A stretch of 64,000 bases of DNA from Azorinus chamasolen (lineage: Eukaryota; Mollusca; Bivalvia; Cardiida; Solecurtidae). The stretch spans positions 39,932,599 to 39,996,598 of the forward strand of contig OY755252.1 of assembly GCA_963576725.1 (NCBI GenBank). The letters are read 5' to 3'. The translations under genes and the position numbers were made by a program. Below, piece after piece: positions 1 to 11,506 of the stretch (positions within the stretch are counted from its first letter, which is position 1; the number at the start of each line of letters is the position of its first letter). The notes under the pieces were generated by a model. The model saw only the letters and a list, made by a program, of their open reading frames with translations. It was not told the origin of the DNA and did not search any database.

Positions 1-177
1 TGTTGTGCCAGTCACTGACGCGACATTCAAAATTCAGAAGTATTAAAGCACAGTTTTGATTACACAACAAGAGTAGGAAGAAACGGATCCCTTCATAAAG
101 CATGTGGTAACTTTAGATCAGATTTGTGAGGTACACGATCTCGCATAAATCAGAAAGTGTACCACTTTTGTCCTTAT

Positions 178-398
178 TTAACCCTTTCGCTGCCAGACTT
201 TGTCGTCTGCTAACTTTGTCGTCTGCTACAAATTTTCATTTTTTTGATTTTCTTCATTTTTTTTTCAAAAACGTAGTAACAGTAACAAACAGTTTGGATC
301 CTGAGGAGACGCCGAGCTACTCGGCGTCTCATCTGGATCCAAACTGTTTGCATAGGTAATCACAATCACAGATCCGGCATTGGCAGCGAAAGGGTTAA
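178..398. repeat. TTAA-flanked MITE with central palindrome
   Basis: Begins TTAACCCTTTCGCTGCCA and ends with its exact inverse, an 18-bp terminal inverted repeat including TTAA. The centre (about 291-352) is a second long palindrome around GAGACGCCGAGC. No coding capacity. TTAA plus CCC suggests a piggyBac-type MITE (inference). Confidence 0.75.
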
Positions 399-497
399 CA
401 GATCGCCCATTAAAATAATATTATCAAATTGGGTCGTTATTTTTTCTAGACTTTAGGTCATAATATCTGTAAATAAAACACTATTAACAGATTGGGG

Positions 498-988
498 TAT
501 ATATGTCACAGTAGAAATTGCGATTCAGGACAATCGTCGATTCTCCTAGGACAGATTACGATCGCAATATCTCCTATAGGACAGACTCTGATCCTAATAC
601 ATCCTAAGGACAATCGCAGATTCTACTAGTACATATTCCGATCACACTCTGTCCAAGGACAACATGTAATTCTATCATGAAAATTTACAATTCTACTGGA
701 AGAATTTATTATTAGTTTTAGATATGACACTTTAATTCTTCTTGGAAAATGTAAAATTCTACTAGAAGAATTTATTATTTATAGTGTTATATATGGCACT
801 TAAACTCTACAAAGAAAATCCACCATTCTACTGGAAGAATATATTATTTTAAGATCACAAGTCTATATTCAAAACAACACATACTTGTGAATGATTTAAA
901 AAGAGGATCGGAGTGTGTTAATCGCAATCTGTCCTAGGAGAATCAGCGATTGTCCTGAATCGCAATTTCTACTGTAACATATATATGG
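498..988. repeat. TIR element with ~65-bp inverted ends
   Basis: Left end 498-568 and right end 919-986 are near-perfect inverted copies containing CAGTAGAAATTGCGATTCAG and CTCCTAGGACAGATT. Inside, degenerate copies of CTCCTAGGACA recur. There is no ORF, so it is nonautonomous. The superfamily is unclear. Confidence 0.65.
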
Positions 989-1084
989 AGAAAACAATGA
1001 ACGGAGAACAAAACAATATTTGTAGGAATATTGTCTATGTCACTAAAAATGAACAAGCAGGGAAGAAAGAAACCCAAAATTTAT

Positions 1085-1699
1085 TTGTGAAACACTTTGC
1101 CCTTGATATGACCTTTGACTTTGATGTATGACCTTGACTTTAATAAGTCATCCCTCAAAATGATCACATCCATAAGTTGCACATGCATGCCAACTTCGAA
1201 GTATGTATGTACACTGTATTTAAATTTGACCCGTAATTTGACATTGACCTTGATGTAATATCTGGACCTTCATAAGTAACCGTCATAATGTTAGCTTCCG
1301 TATGTTGCATATGCATGCAAACTTTGAAGTACATGTATGTTTGTGCTATGGCGACAAAATTATCGCCAACCAACCAGCCAATAGACAGAGCAAAAACAAA
1401 TATGACATTTGACATTGATGTTTGACTTTGATCTTAATAAATCACCCCTAAAACGGTTCGCATCCATAAGTTGCACATGACTTTGATCTTAATAAATCAC
1501 CCCTAAAACTGTTCGCATCCATAAGTTGCACATGACTTTGATCTTAATAAATCATCCATAAAACTATTCGCATCCATAAGTTGAACATGACTGTGATCTT
1601 AATAAATCACCCCTAAAACTGTTCGCATCCATAAGTTGCACATGACTTTGATCTTAATAAATCATCCATAAAACTGTTCAAATCCATAAGTTGCACATG
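1085..1699 (-). repeat. Hairpin-type (GTCY/HINE-like) element, 3' part, with five 57-bp tandem units
   Basis: The inverse of this sequence matches the body of the ATGCCCC elements at 55900 and 61370: TTGGCGATAATTTTGTCGC, cataagttgcacatg, and 'aaggtcaaggtca' on the reverse strand. From 1417 to 1699 a unit ending CATCCATAAGTTGCACATG repeats five times at about 57 bp. The rest of this copy lies at 4102-4247, split by the element at 1700-4101. Confidence 0.6.
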
Positions 1700-1869
1700 T
1701 ACAGGGTGTCAAAAAAAACGGAACCCGGGATTAAGATCGTCGACCTGCGTGTTATCCCATTTCTGTCAATATTGCTAACTTAAATTAAAGGTATACACTT
1801 GTAGCTTAGAAGAGACAACATTTTGCCATATGTTGTCTAAATTTTGTCTAAACATATTCATTGTATTTT

Positions 1870-3738
1870 AGCTCACAGAGCACAAAGTGCTCAAGGTGAG
1901 CTATTGTGATACCCCTGTGTCCGGCGTCCGTCGTCCGTCTGTCCGTCTGTCTGTCCGTCAACAATTTCAAACGACTTCTTCTCTGTAACCGACTGCCCAA
2001 TTGTAACCAAACTTGGTCAGATACATACTGTTGGTGGGTTCTTCAAAATTTGTTAAAAGATAGTGGGTGGGGCCATCGGTCTTGTTGCCATGGCAACCGT
2101 ACACAATATCTAGAAAAATCTTCTTCTCCAGAATGACTTGTCCGATTTGAATATAGTTTCCACCAAAATGTTTCTCAGTTGATAGACTTCAAAAGTTGTT
2201 AAAAGAAGTTTGATCCGGCAAAAAACATGGCCGCCAGAGGGCGTTATGATTTTTTCCATATATGGTAATAAGGAATTTTCATAGGAAAATCTTTAAAAAT
2301 CTTCTTCTCTGAAACTGTAAGGCCTAGACCTTTGATATTTGGTATGTAGCATGATATTATGGTCCTCTACAAATATTGTTCAAATTATGGCCCCCGGGGC
2401 AAAAAATGGCCCCGCCCAAGGGCTTATCAGTCTTTCATAGGAAAATCTTTAAAAAACTTCTTCTCTGAAACTGTAAGGCCTAGACCTTTGATATTTGGTA
2501 TGTAGCATGATCTTATGGTCCTCTTCAAAGATTGTTCAAATTATGATCCCCGGGCCAAAAATGACCCCGCCCAAGGGCTTATCAGTTTTTCATAGGAAAA
2601 TCTTTAAAAATCTTCTTCTCTGAAACTGTAAGGCCTAGGCCTTTGATATTTGGTATGTAGCATGATCTTATGGTCCTCTACATACATTTTTCAAATTATG
2701 ACCCCGGGCCAAAAATGGCCCCGCCCATGGGCTTATCAGTTTTTCATAGGAAAATATTTAAAAAAAAATCTTCTCTCAAACTGTAAGGCCTAGACCTTTG
2801 ATATTTGGTATGTAGCATGATCTAATGGTCCTCTATAAAAGTGGTTCAAATTATGACCCCCGGGTTAAAAATGGCCCCGCCCAAGGGCTTATCAGTTTTT
2901 CATAGGAAAATCTTTAAAAATCTTCTTCTCTGAAACTGTAAGGCCTAGACCTTTGATATTTGGTATGTAGCATGATCTTATGGGCCTCTACAAATATTGT
3001 TCAAATTATAACCCCTGGGTTAAAAATGGCCCCGCCAAAGGGCTTATCAGTTTTTCATAGGAAAATCTTTAAAAGTCTTCTTCTCTATAACTGTAAGGCC
3101 TAGACCTTTGATATCTAATATGTAGCATGATCTGATGGTCCTCTTCAAATTTTGTTCAAATTATGACCCCGGGCCAAAAATGGCCCCGCCCAAGGGCTTA
3201 TCAGTTTTTTATAGGAAAATCTTTAAAAATCTTCTTCTCTGAAACTGTAAGGCCTAGACCTTTGATATTTGGTATGTAGCATGATCTTATGGTCCTCTAC
3301 AAAGATTGTTCAAATTATGACCCCCGGGCCAAAAATGGCCCCGCCCAAGGGCTTATCAGTTTTTCATTGGAAAATCTTTAAAAATCTACTGAAACTGTAA
3401 GGCCTAGACCATTGATATTTGGTGTGATAAACATGATCTAATGGTCCTCTATAAATATGTAGCTGTGGCTTGTGGTCCTCTGCCAAGAATGTTTAACTTA
3501 CAACCCTGACCACTGGGTGAAATTGGCCCTGCCTCAGGGCTTATCAGTTTTTCATGGGAAAAATATGAAATATTATTTTTCTCTGAAACCATAAGGCTTA
3601 GACCTTTAATTAATGGCATACTGCTTTGCCTTGTGGTTCTCTACCAAGGTTGTCCACATGATTTCGTGTGGTCAAAAATGGCCCAGCCCCTGGGGTTATC
3701 TCAGGTGAGCGCTTCAGGGCCTCATGGCCCTCTTGTTT
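1870..3738 (+). repeat. AGCTCAC-type hairpin element (HINE/pearl-like) nested in the TIR element
   Basis: The head is a 33-bp hairpin, AGCTCAC...GGTGAGCT with GAGCACAAAGTGCTC inside, followed by GTCCGTCTGTCCGTC. The tail repeats the head word (GGTGAGC), then a hairpin GGGCCTCATGGCCC and TCTTGTTT. The same head, GTCY tract and tail occur at 18996-19439. No coding capacity. Confidence 0.7.
2230..3640. repeat. Tandem array, ~155-bp unit, about nine copies
   Basis: Each unit contains AAGGCCTAGACCTTTGATAT, GGTATGTAGCATGATC and GGCCCCGCCCAAGGGCTTAT. Starts recur near 2321, 2477, 2631, 2787, 2941, 3097, 3249 and 3400, with degenerate edge copies. It forms the core of the element 1870-3738. Confidence 0.85.
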
Positions 3739-4101
3739 TAAGATATCAGCATTTAAATGAAAGCACCCACAACTCCGTTTTAAACATGATACAGGCATGG
3801 ATTATGCTATGTACGAATATCATGTTAAAACAGATTTTAGATGCATTCATTAAAAAACTCACATCTTTAAAACCAATGCATATTGTTATGAGAAATTTGG
3901 CAGACATTTGCTCAAATGACTTATCTACAACAGTAAATATTTATATTTTAATGTGTTCGGTTACATAGGTTAAGATACACATTTCATCCAGGGTTCCGGG
4001 TTTTTTGTTTTGTTTTGTTTATTTATTTATTTTTAATTATTTATTTGGTTTTTTTTTTTTTTTTTTTTATTTTATTTTTTTTTTGGGGGGGACACCCTGT
4101 A

Positions 4102-4247
4102 TATGTATGTACAATGGTGATAAAACTATCGCCATAGTTAAAATTGTGACAGACAAACCAACCAACTAACCAACCAACCAACCACCCCCCTAGAACCAAC
4201 AGACAGAGCAAAAAGAACATGCCACCTACTTTCCCTCTGATGGGCAT
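4102..4247 (-). repeat. Remainder of the hairpin-type element begun at 1085
   Basis: The reverse strand contains TATCGCCATAG and the short CCAA/GTTG run matching the ATGCCCC elements, ending near 'gatgggcat'. It resumes exactly where the TIR element 1700-4101 ends. Confidence 0.55.
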
Positions 4248-4678
4248 ACAAAAGGACAGCTAGATTGGTGGTCAACAGGATGGGGTTATTTGCCAGCGAG
4301 ATATAGGGGTGTACATGGTGATGGTTATCCCTACCTATAAGAGAGCAAAATCGGAACGTTACTCAATGTTCAAGTTTACAAAATACTCTGGAGTAAGTGC
4401 ACAATTATTATATCCCCCCTTACACGTTTGTACACTTGAAAGAGTTAGTTTGGGACCATTTGTTACAACTTTAAATTAGACTGACGTGGTGGGAAATAAT
4501 GAAGACTCTGAGCAAACAACTCCTTCATTTAATCTGGGTCTGCACTTTTTGCCTATGCTTGTCTGTCCGACAAGACTCGTTGGACCCAGCGACGTATTAG
4601 TAAGAGAGATAATACAGCCTTATATTTGACAAATTGTCAAACAGAGTTACCCACCATGGAAATAAAAACAATCAATAA

Positions 4679-4876
4679 TACAGTAGACCTGCTCTATGTC
4701 GGTCGATTAACGAAAATCAGTTCAATGAATATATGTGGTTTCAAAAGCGAGAACTTGCTTGATGGAGAACACAGTTAGTATAGATGGAATCTGTCGCCAG
4801 ACAATCAGTTACCACCTATCTAAAACACGAAAAAATTGATTTTTGGTAGTGATCGATTTAAGAACGTTTTACTGTA
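4679..4876. repeat. TA-flanked pogo/Tigger-like MITE
   Basis: Starts TACAGTAGACCTGCTCTATG and ends AACGTTTTACTGTA. Similar TA-CAGT...ACTG-TA ends occur at 18292, 40221, 54269 and 56339. No ORF. Confidence 0.5.
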
Positions 4877-5848
4877 TATTAATCTGATAGCGTGGGAAAA
4901 TTAGACGAGTCCAACATGGCGGAGATATAAGTCAGCTGATTTGTTCATTTATTTTTCAATAGTTTCACTCAGTTGCTGTTATGATGAAGGCACATCTATA
5001 AGATTACATGTATAATAATTCTATGTTTACCATCGGTACTTTTCTGGTAATAATTGCCAGAAAAATACAAGATAAATAGAAATGTGACCCCAATACTTAC
5101 ATCAATTGCGCAATGTGATACACCGGGGTTCGCAGCGGGATATTTTAATGTTTTGTGCTGACCACGCGACTCTATGGAACAAAAACCCTGATCAAACCGC
5201 CCTTGACGGAGCCTACTTTACTATGTTATCAATATAGCGTCTTCTGGGGTGTGTTTTATTTCTTAAATAATGGTTTTGATTATACACACAAAATTAATCA
5301 CGGTTGATATGGTATTAAAACAATTTAATATGACATGTTGTAAACAAAAACTAAACATATAAATAAAACAATAACAATAAAAATAGATCTGATAGAATTA
5401 ATAAAAAATCTGTTCGGAACATATTTTACTTCGAGAGCAAATAGAAATGTAACTGTTACTTCAACTGTTACCTTCCATAACCATTCTGAGAATGGTTTGA
5501 AGTTGTGTCTCCTCTGCTGTTAGTGTAAGTTCCGCCATTTTGATTATTTTATATACATTTGTTTTAAGATATGAGTTTTTTAATTGCTGGTCACGACAAA
5601 ATCTTTTGTATGAATATTGTACAGTGGAACTTTTCTTAGACGAACTATATTAACAACCTATGCGTGATGTAATCAAACATCTGTGTTTACGGCAATCTAC
5701 TGTACACGTCGCGCAAACCGTTCTTATGAAGCGCTCTGTGCAAATAATTGAAAATAAGGAAGGAAACGATGGTTGTAAATGAACAATAAAGAGCAATTTC
5801 AGAATAAAGAAAACTTTTCCGAAAACATTGTTGCCTTAGTTTAATTAG
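4877..5848. other. No recognised feature
   Basis: AT-rich sequence. A short CAGTGGAAC...CTACTGTA pair at 5621-5706 may be a worn MITE. No coding or structured signal was seen. Confidence 0.5.
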
Positions 5849-5920
5849 GTTTTACCTGTATTCGAACCAACGACTTCTTTTCTAAGAGTCAACGACACAA
5901 TCCACTGGGCTAGTGCGACA
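5849..5920 (-). repeat. tRNA-derived SINE head or tRNA pseudogene
   Basis: The reverse strand has an A-box-like TAGCCCAGTGGATTG and a B-box-like GGTTCGAATAC with GACTCTTA in the anticodon region, in tRNA order and spacing. No convincing acceptor stem closes, so I read it as a Lys-like tRNA pseudogene or SINE head rather than a working tRNA. Confidence 0.45.
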
Positions 5921-6494
5921 GTATTAATATGTTATTGCGTGTGGCGTATATGGTGCTAAGCACGTGGCGATTTCATTTATACAGTCAACGGAAATTCACG
6001 ATTTTTCATCGACGAAAGCTGGCGGAAAGTGATGAGTGCCAGGTCAAACCTTACCGATAATAGCATCAAATCACACATGCTGATTGATGTCAACTCGTGT
6101 AAGCGTTTACCTGTTCAGTATTCATCTAAGAAATAATGAAGTCATGAATATTTAGTAGCTTGATTTTTATAATGTTTAACTTTCGAAAGGTTTGTTTTGC
6201 TTTGTGCCACTTATAAGCAGAGCAAACTTCTAGATATTCTAATCATAGGCGTCAGCTTTGTCTCAAAACGCCCAAAACTTTAAGTTTTCGGTTCCAAATG
6301 TTACAAAACGTCAGTTTAGGGAGATGTTAACATATTTTGGACGTATTTCATGAGACGGACACCTGTGGGGTATAGCACATGTGCCAGGCGCGTGACCATT
6401 TCATAAATATCCCCGTCGACGCGCCTTCTCTCGAACCCACCTGTTTTTCGAACCTTTCATTGTTTAGTATTTTAACGCATGCGCAAGTGCGCAC
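5921..6494. other. No recognised gene; short repeat shared with the 32-kb region
   Basis: Contains CAGGCGCGTGACCATTTCAT near 6387, whose inverse recurs at about 31995-32015. Otherwise there is nothing I can identify. Confidence 0.45.
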
Positions 6495-6700
6495 TGTAAT
6501 ATCTGTGTCTGAAGGTGGGATATAATAATAGAGTCACCGTGTTCGTATTTACAAATCTAATCTCTTCAGTCTCTAAACATATACTAACAAACAAGTAACA
6601 GAACATGCATACATTAATTGGGCGAGCGGCAGCGGCCTGCTGCTGTGGTAGGCGTGGCTACCTGTGCCCAGGCTGACCAATGCAGCAGTAGGACACTACA
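6495..6700 (-). repeat. 3' LTR of gypsy element
   Basis: 206 bp, TGTAAT...ACTACA (TG...CA on either strand). The inner edge is fixed by the polypurine tract directly next to it. Compared with the other LTR (11627-11825) there are two transitions in 199 aligned bases. Confidence 0.92.
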
Positions 6701-6712
6701 TCCTCCCCTTGC
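6701..6712 (-). other. Polypurine tract of gypsy element
   Basis: On the - strand it reads AAGGGGAGGA immediately before the LTR start TGTAGTG, the usual primer site for plus-strand DNA synthesis. Confidence 0.8.
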
Positions 6713-7645
6713 TTTGAATTTCTTTTCACATTCAAATAAAATGACTTAACAAAATAACAATAAACATTTCAGCCGAAATATCTTCCTAATCAAAATGTCA
6801 CAATTGCCGGGCTTGCTGCGGTCAGTTCTAATGCTAATGTTCGCAGAAATAATTAGTCCGATCATTTGTAACTTTAATGTCCATTTCTCCCCCCTCAACT
6901 GAGTATCGTCTGTTACTTCACACTCTATAATGTTGATAGCTAATGATTACTAACACATTTGAAGTCAAGACTGACATGAATTTATAGTGCTTAATGAATC
7001 TCTGATTAATTCAAGAATCTAGGGGGTCTAGAATGGCGATACGGATTACAGAGGTTAGTGTCAGATATCCGTCTGGTCTAGAACTGAGTTTGCTCATAAA
7101 TCTGATAAGCCCACAGTTTGTTTTTCTTTCTGTCATGCATTACACATGACCCTTGTCAGAGTCAGCCGATTGTCTTTCAGATAGCATTGTACATGAATAC
7201 ATAATTGCAGATATCCAATGCATGTACACAAAATATTAATATTCTGAGAATTTATTAAGTTTTGGAAACATTGGTATACTGACATTGGAAGTATCTTGTT
7301 GAAACTTTGAAATATCAGACAATGTTTCATTGACATTTCCATGTCTAAGTGACATCTATTTTTGTTAAGGAAATAAAAGTTTGCATTTTCATATTGTTTA
7401 CTATAGTGCTCTAACTAATCAGATTGTTTACTACAGTGCTCTAACTAATAATTCCCCGTAGGAATGCATACTTTGTGCATAACAATTAAATCCACAGTGA
7501 TAGAATCGTGTTGCACTACATGTATATATCTCCATAATTGTAATACTCCACTGGACTACATTAATCCTTGTATTACAGAAATTTGTTTTGAAGGCATTAT
7601 TTTGGCCTTTTACACAAAGCACTATAACACATATACATCCCATTG
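6713..7645 (-). other. Noncoding stretch between pol stop and polypurine tract
   Basis: About 930 bp of internal retroelement sequence without an ORF. It contains a short direct duplication ('tgtttactayagtgctctaactaat', about 7393-7449). No envelope-like frame was seen. Confidence 0.6.
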
Positions 7646-10600
7646 TTATATGAAATCTTCGAAACGTTTGGGTCTTTTCCTGGCTCGGGGTGGAACACGG
7701 TAATTGTTAGCGAGTTGCTGTTTGGTAACGCTTTCCTTATGACGCCTGTCTGAAGTGTATGAATTCGTATCTGGTGAAATTCTCTTGAAGTTTGAGGCGT
7801 CCCTGGTCACAATTCTGTCGTCCATTTTGGCTCGAACCATTGACTCTTTTGTACTGATAACTGTCGCTGGTTTAGAGGAAAACGCGGAAGACAGTTTGTT
7901 TTGGCGTTTCTGTTTAACTAGGACAGATTCCCCTGGTTGCAGGTTTGAGTTTTTGGCATGTCTTCGTTGATCTGCATATCGCTTGAAATTTTGCTTATAA
8001 GATTTGTCTCTTTTTCTTACATATTTGTCTTTCGCGTGTACTTTGAAAGCAGGCAATGTTGTTTTTGGTTTTCTTGCGAATATAATTTCAGCTGGTGATA
8101 AGAGCGTGGCCGGATGCGGTGTAGCACGGCAATTCTGTAAGAATTTTACAATCTCGCGTTTGTAGTTCGAGCCTTCGGCATGTGCTGCTTTTATAGCTTT
8201 TTGGAGTGGTTGCATGAAGCGCTCTACACAGCCATTTGCTTGCGGATGCAGCGGTGTAGTTTTCCGTTGCTTGAACCCGAATTCTCTCGCGAAGTCGCCG
8301 AATTCTGTGCCGTTGAAGGGAGGGCCATTGTCGCTTTTCAACACGGATGGTATTCCGAACGTTGCCCAAATATTTTCCAGTCTTGGGATCACGGATTTGG
8401 CTGATATTGTGTTGACGTTTTCTACTATCGGAAATCGACTATAATCGTCGATAAGCACCATGAAATATGAACCATGGGGCATTGGTCCACAGAAGTATAT
8501 TGACAGTTCGTCCCATGGTGACTTTCGTAAGTCAGACGGTTTTAACGGCTCCGCGTTCGTTTGTGGAGTACACGCCATACACGGAATACACTGTTTGATT
8601 GTGTTTTCTACCATTTTGTCTATCATTGGGAACCAGCACGTTTCTCTGATTAGCGCTTTGCATTTTACCTGTCCCTGGTGACCTCTGTGTGCGAGGTTAA
8701 TCACCCGCTGCTGTAATTTCTCAGGAATGCAGAGTCGCGTGCCACGTAACAAGATACTGCCCTGGTCAGTTTCTAACACTGCTAGTTCGTCTGCTAATTT
8801 ATGGTAGCACTGATACGCATCGTTTGTTGTATTTTTCGACTTCCATTTGTTTGTTTGGACGGCTATTATAACGGCGCTGATAGGTTTATCGTTTTTCGAA
8901 GCTAAAGCGATGTCTGGAATGCATATAGCACTTTGTGCCGCGCAGTTTGCAAGGAAATTTACGTAATCCTCGGCGACACTTTGTTTTCTTTTGCATTCAG
9001 CTGGATGTCGCGACATGTAGTCTGCTGCGTTTGTATTTCCCTGTACATATTTCACCTTGAAGTTGTACGTCACCATTCTGAGACGCCAACGTTCTAGTCT
9101 AGCTGACTGTATTTTCTTTGATTTGTTAAATATTGACTCCATGGCTTTGTTATCACTGTATACTGTAAACTCAGATCCGAAGACATACAAGTGGTAATGT
9201 TCACAACCCCACATAACTGCAAGCGCTTCACGTTCAGTCTGGCTATATCGGGATTCCACAGGGGTCAGTGATCTACTGGCGTAGGACACAATTCTCCTAT
9301 TCTGAAGTAGTATTGCACTTAAACCCACCGGACTGGCGTCTACCAAAATCTCTGTGTGTTTTGCTGGGTCGAAATATGTCATTACATGGTCGCTTGTTAG
9401 TGCGTTTTTCAGTGTGTCGAAAGCACGTTTATGGGGTTCAGTCCATTCCCATTTCGCCCGTTTTTGCATCAGCTTTCGCAGAGGCTCTGTGATTGTTGAA
9501 TAATTTGGTATAAAGCGCGACACGTAGTTTGTCATGCCGAGAAAACTTCGGACATCAGCTACATTTTTCGGTTGCCCTGCAGATTTGATTGTTTCTATCT
9601 TCTTTGGATCTGCTGAAATGCCTTCTTTGCTGAACACATAGCCATAGAACGTGATTTTGGTTTGGTTGAACACACATTTGTCTCTGTTAAGAGTCAGATT
9701 TTTCTCACGGAGTCTCTTCATTAATTGGTCCAAGTTTTCGTCATGCTCGAGCTGTGTTTTACCGAAAATGCAGATGTCATCTGCAATGCTTATCACTCCT
9801 TTCAGACCATCTAAAGTTTGTCGTATTTCATTTCCGAAAATTTCTGGAGCGGCACTTACTCCGAAATTTAGTCTTTTGTAACGACGTAATCCGACATGTG
9901 TAGCAAATGTAGTTATGTTTCGGGCACTTTCGTCTAGTTCAATTTGGTGGAACCCGTTTAGTAGGTCTACTTTTGAAAAAACAGATGCTCCATTCAGTTT
10001 GAAAATGATGTCGTCTATGGTAGGTGTCACGTGTCGTTCTCTTCGAATTGCTTCGTTTGCCTTTCTCATGTCGACACACAGCCGAATTTGACTTGGAGAA
10101 TTTGGTTTTGGCGCAGCTACGATCGGAGATACCCAGGGTGTAGGGCCTTCAACTTTCTCGATTACGTCAAGCGTTTCAAGACGCTCTAATTCTCTCTCTA
10201 CTTTCTCCCTCATATGGAAAGGAATACGGCGATGCTGTTGCGCTGTCGGCGTGATACTTTCGTCTACATGAAGTTTTACTTTCCGATCCTTTAATTTTCC
10301 AAGTCCGTTGAAAACGTCTGCATATCTATGGAATATTTCATCACTTTTTGTGTTCTCAGTCACAGTATTGATATTTGGAATAATTCCCAATTCTACAGCA
10401 GTATTGTAGCTCATGATGGATTCGTTATTCTTACGGATGACATGGATTGTGGCTAGCACCAGCTTGTTTTGGTTTTCGATTGTTGAAGTGAATTTGCCGC
10501 GTATCTGGAGCGGTGTTTCTTGAGCGAATGCATATGCTTTGGTTTTGACGGCGGTCAATTTTGGTTTGGGACTTAAGTTATCATACAGCTGTTCGGAAAT

Positions 10601-11506
10601 TATATCGATTGAACTTCCGGTGTCAACAAGCATTTGCACACTTTCTCCGCAGATATTTACGTACATTTTAGGTACTTTCCTCTGGATTTTATTAATGTTA
10701 ATTCCGAATGAAACGTCCTCTTCGGTTTCTGAGGTTTCTTGCCGGTCATCTTCCTCTACCCGTGTCACATTCTGCTGTATTCTCTTTCTACACACCGACA
10801 CGAAATGTTTTGGTTTGTGACAATAATTGCACGTTGCTCCTTGTGCCGGGCATTTGAATTTGTGCGGGTAATTTCCTCCACAGTTTCTACATTTCAAATT
10901 TGATGACTTTGGGCCAAAATTTGTTTGTTTTCTCTCGTGTACTTTGTAGTTTATTTTGTCGACTGTTTCACTTTGCTCCATTTTCTTGGCTTGTGCTGTT
11001 GACAGTTCAATCGTTCTGCCGACTAGTAACAGCTTCTGCAACTCCATATTTTCCTGAAGGGCTCTTCGGCGAAGTTTGTTAGACGTTGTACCTTGTATTA
11101 TTTGCGTTTTTATCTCCTTGTCTATGTTGTCGAAATCACAACTCATGGCCTTATGACGGAGTCTGGTGACATATTTGTCAAGCGTTTCATTTAGTTCTTG
11201 TTTTATTTGGCGAAATTCAAAGATTTCGAATTCTGTGTTGACTATAGGTTTGAAGAAATTGGATAAAGCGTCTTTTGTGTCTTCATATGCGGATTCGTCG
11301 CCGGTGTTTGTCAATGTTTGGTATATGTGAAACACCTCGTCTCCAGCGTAGTGGAGCAGAAGAGCCTTTTTCCGCTTTGCACTTTGAACATTAAGTCCGA
11401 TGAACAAGTTTTCAAGTTTTTGAAGATAAATATCCCATTTAGTTCCTAGTGACAGGTCACCATCTCGCACTTCGAATATCGGGAATGTCGGCAGTGATGC
11501 AGCCAT
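7646..11506 (-). CDS. Gag-pol polyprotein of a Mag-lineage Ty3/gypsy retrotransposon (Steamer-like)
   Basis: One uninterrupted frame encodes gag and pol. The frame is open from 11518 with a GTG; the ATG at 11506 is the likely start, giving 1,286 residues. Domains (counted from 11518): two zinc knuckles about 209-245 (second CNYCHKPKHFVSVC); aspartic protease MLVDTGSS about 299; reverse transcriptase from RLCVDMRKAN about 480 to IADD about 578; RNase H near LVDAS about 727; integrase HHCC finger about 940-975. In the integrase core the second Asp (KSDNG, about 1064) and Glu (ERF, 35 residues on) are present, but the first catalytic Asp is Tyr (SIYFCG, about 1006). No chromodomain is seen. Reverse transcriptase style and single frame fit the Mag lineage (inference). 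Despite young LTRs, integration by this copy's own integrase is unlikely. Confidence 0.93.
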   Translation of the reverse strand: MAASLPTFPIFEVRDGDLSLGTKWDIYLQKLENLFIGLNVQSAKRKKALLLHYAGDEVFHIYQTLTNTGDESAYEDTKDALSNFFKPIVNTEFEIFEFRQIKQELNETLDKYVTRLRHKAMSCDFDNIDKEIKTQIIQGTTSNKLRRRALQENMELQKLLLVGRTIELSTAQAKKMEQSETVDKINYKVHERKQTNFGPKSSNLKCRNCGGNYPHKFKCPAQGATCNYCHKPKHFVSVCRKRIQQNVTRVEEDDRQETSETEEDVSFGININKIQRKVPKMYVNICGESVQMLVDTGSSIDIISEQLYDNLSPKPKLTAVKTKAYAFAQETPLQIRGKFTSTIENQNKLVLATIHVIRKNNESIMSYNTAVELGIIPNINTVTENTKSDEIFHRYADVFNGLGKLKDRKVKLHVDESITPTAQQHRRIPFHMREKVERELERLETLDVIEKVEGPTPWVSPIVAAPKPNSPSQIRLCVDMRKANEAIRRERHVTPTIDDIIFKLNGASVFSKVDLLNGFHQIELDESARNITTFATHVGLRRYKRLNFGVSAAPEIFGNEIRQTLDGLKGVISIADDICIFGKTQLEHDENLDQLMKRLREKNLTLNRDKCVFNQTKITFYGYVFSKEGISADPKKIETIKSAGQPKNVADVRSFLGMTNYVSRFIPNYSTITEPLRKLMQKRAKWEWTEPHKRAFDTLKNALTSDHVMTYFDPAKHTEILVDASPVGLSAILLQNRRIVSYASRSLTPVESRYSQTEREALAVMWGCEHYHLYVFGSEFTVYSDNKAMESIFNKSKKIQSARLERWRLRMVTYNFKVKYVQGNTNAADYMSRHPAECKRKQSVAEDYVNFLANCAAQSAICIPDIALASKNDKPISAVIIAVQTNKWKSKNTTNDAYQCYHKLADELAVLETDQGSILLRGTRLCIPEKLQQRVINLAHRGHQGQVKCKALIRETCWFPMIDKMVENTIKQCIPCMACTPQTNAEPLKPSDLRKSPWDELSIYFCGPMPHGSYFMVLIDDYSRFPIVENVNTISAKSVIPRLENIWATFGIPSVLKSDNGPPFNGTEFGDFAREFGFKQRKTTPLHPQANGCVERFMQPLQKAIKAAHAEGSNYKREIVKFLQNCRATPHPATLLSPAEIIFARKPKTTLPAFKVHAKDKYVRKRDKSYKQNFKRYADQRRHAKNSNLQPGESVLVKQKRQNKLSSAFSSKPATVISTKESMVRAKMDDRIVTRDASNFKRISPDTNSYTSDRRHKESVTKQQLANNYRVPPRARKRPKRFEDFI

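Larger units (their letters stand above)
1700..4101. mobile_element. TA-flanked TIR element (Tc1/mariner-like ends), 2.4 kb
   Basis: The left end reads TACAGGGTGTC then A-rich then GGAACCCGGG. The right end is the inverse: CCAGGGTTCCGGG, a T-rich run, GGGACACCCTGTA. The TA at both outer edges and the ACAGGGTGTC terminus are typical of mariner-class elements (established pattern). It carries no transposase; most of its body is the nested element 1870-3738. It interrupts a hairpin-type element. Confidence 0.65.

Noticed and set aside
5849..5920. A Lys-like tRNA gene on the - strand
   Set aside because: The acceptor stem does not close and the anticodon stem is irregular; kept only as a tRNA-derived repeat.
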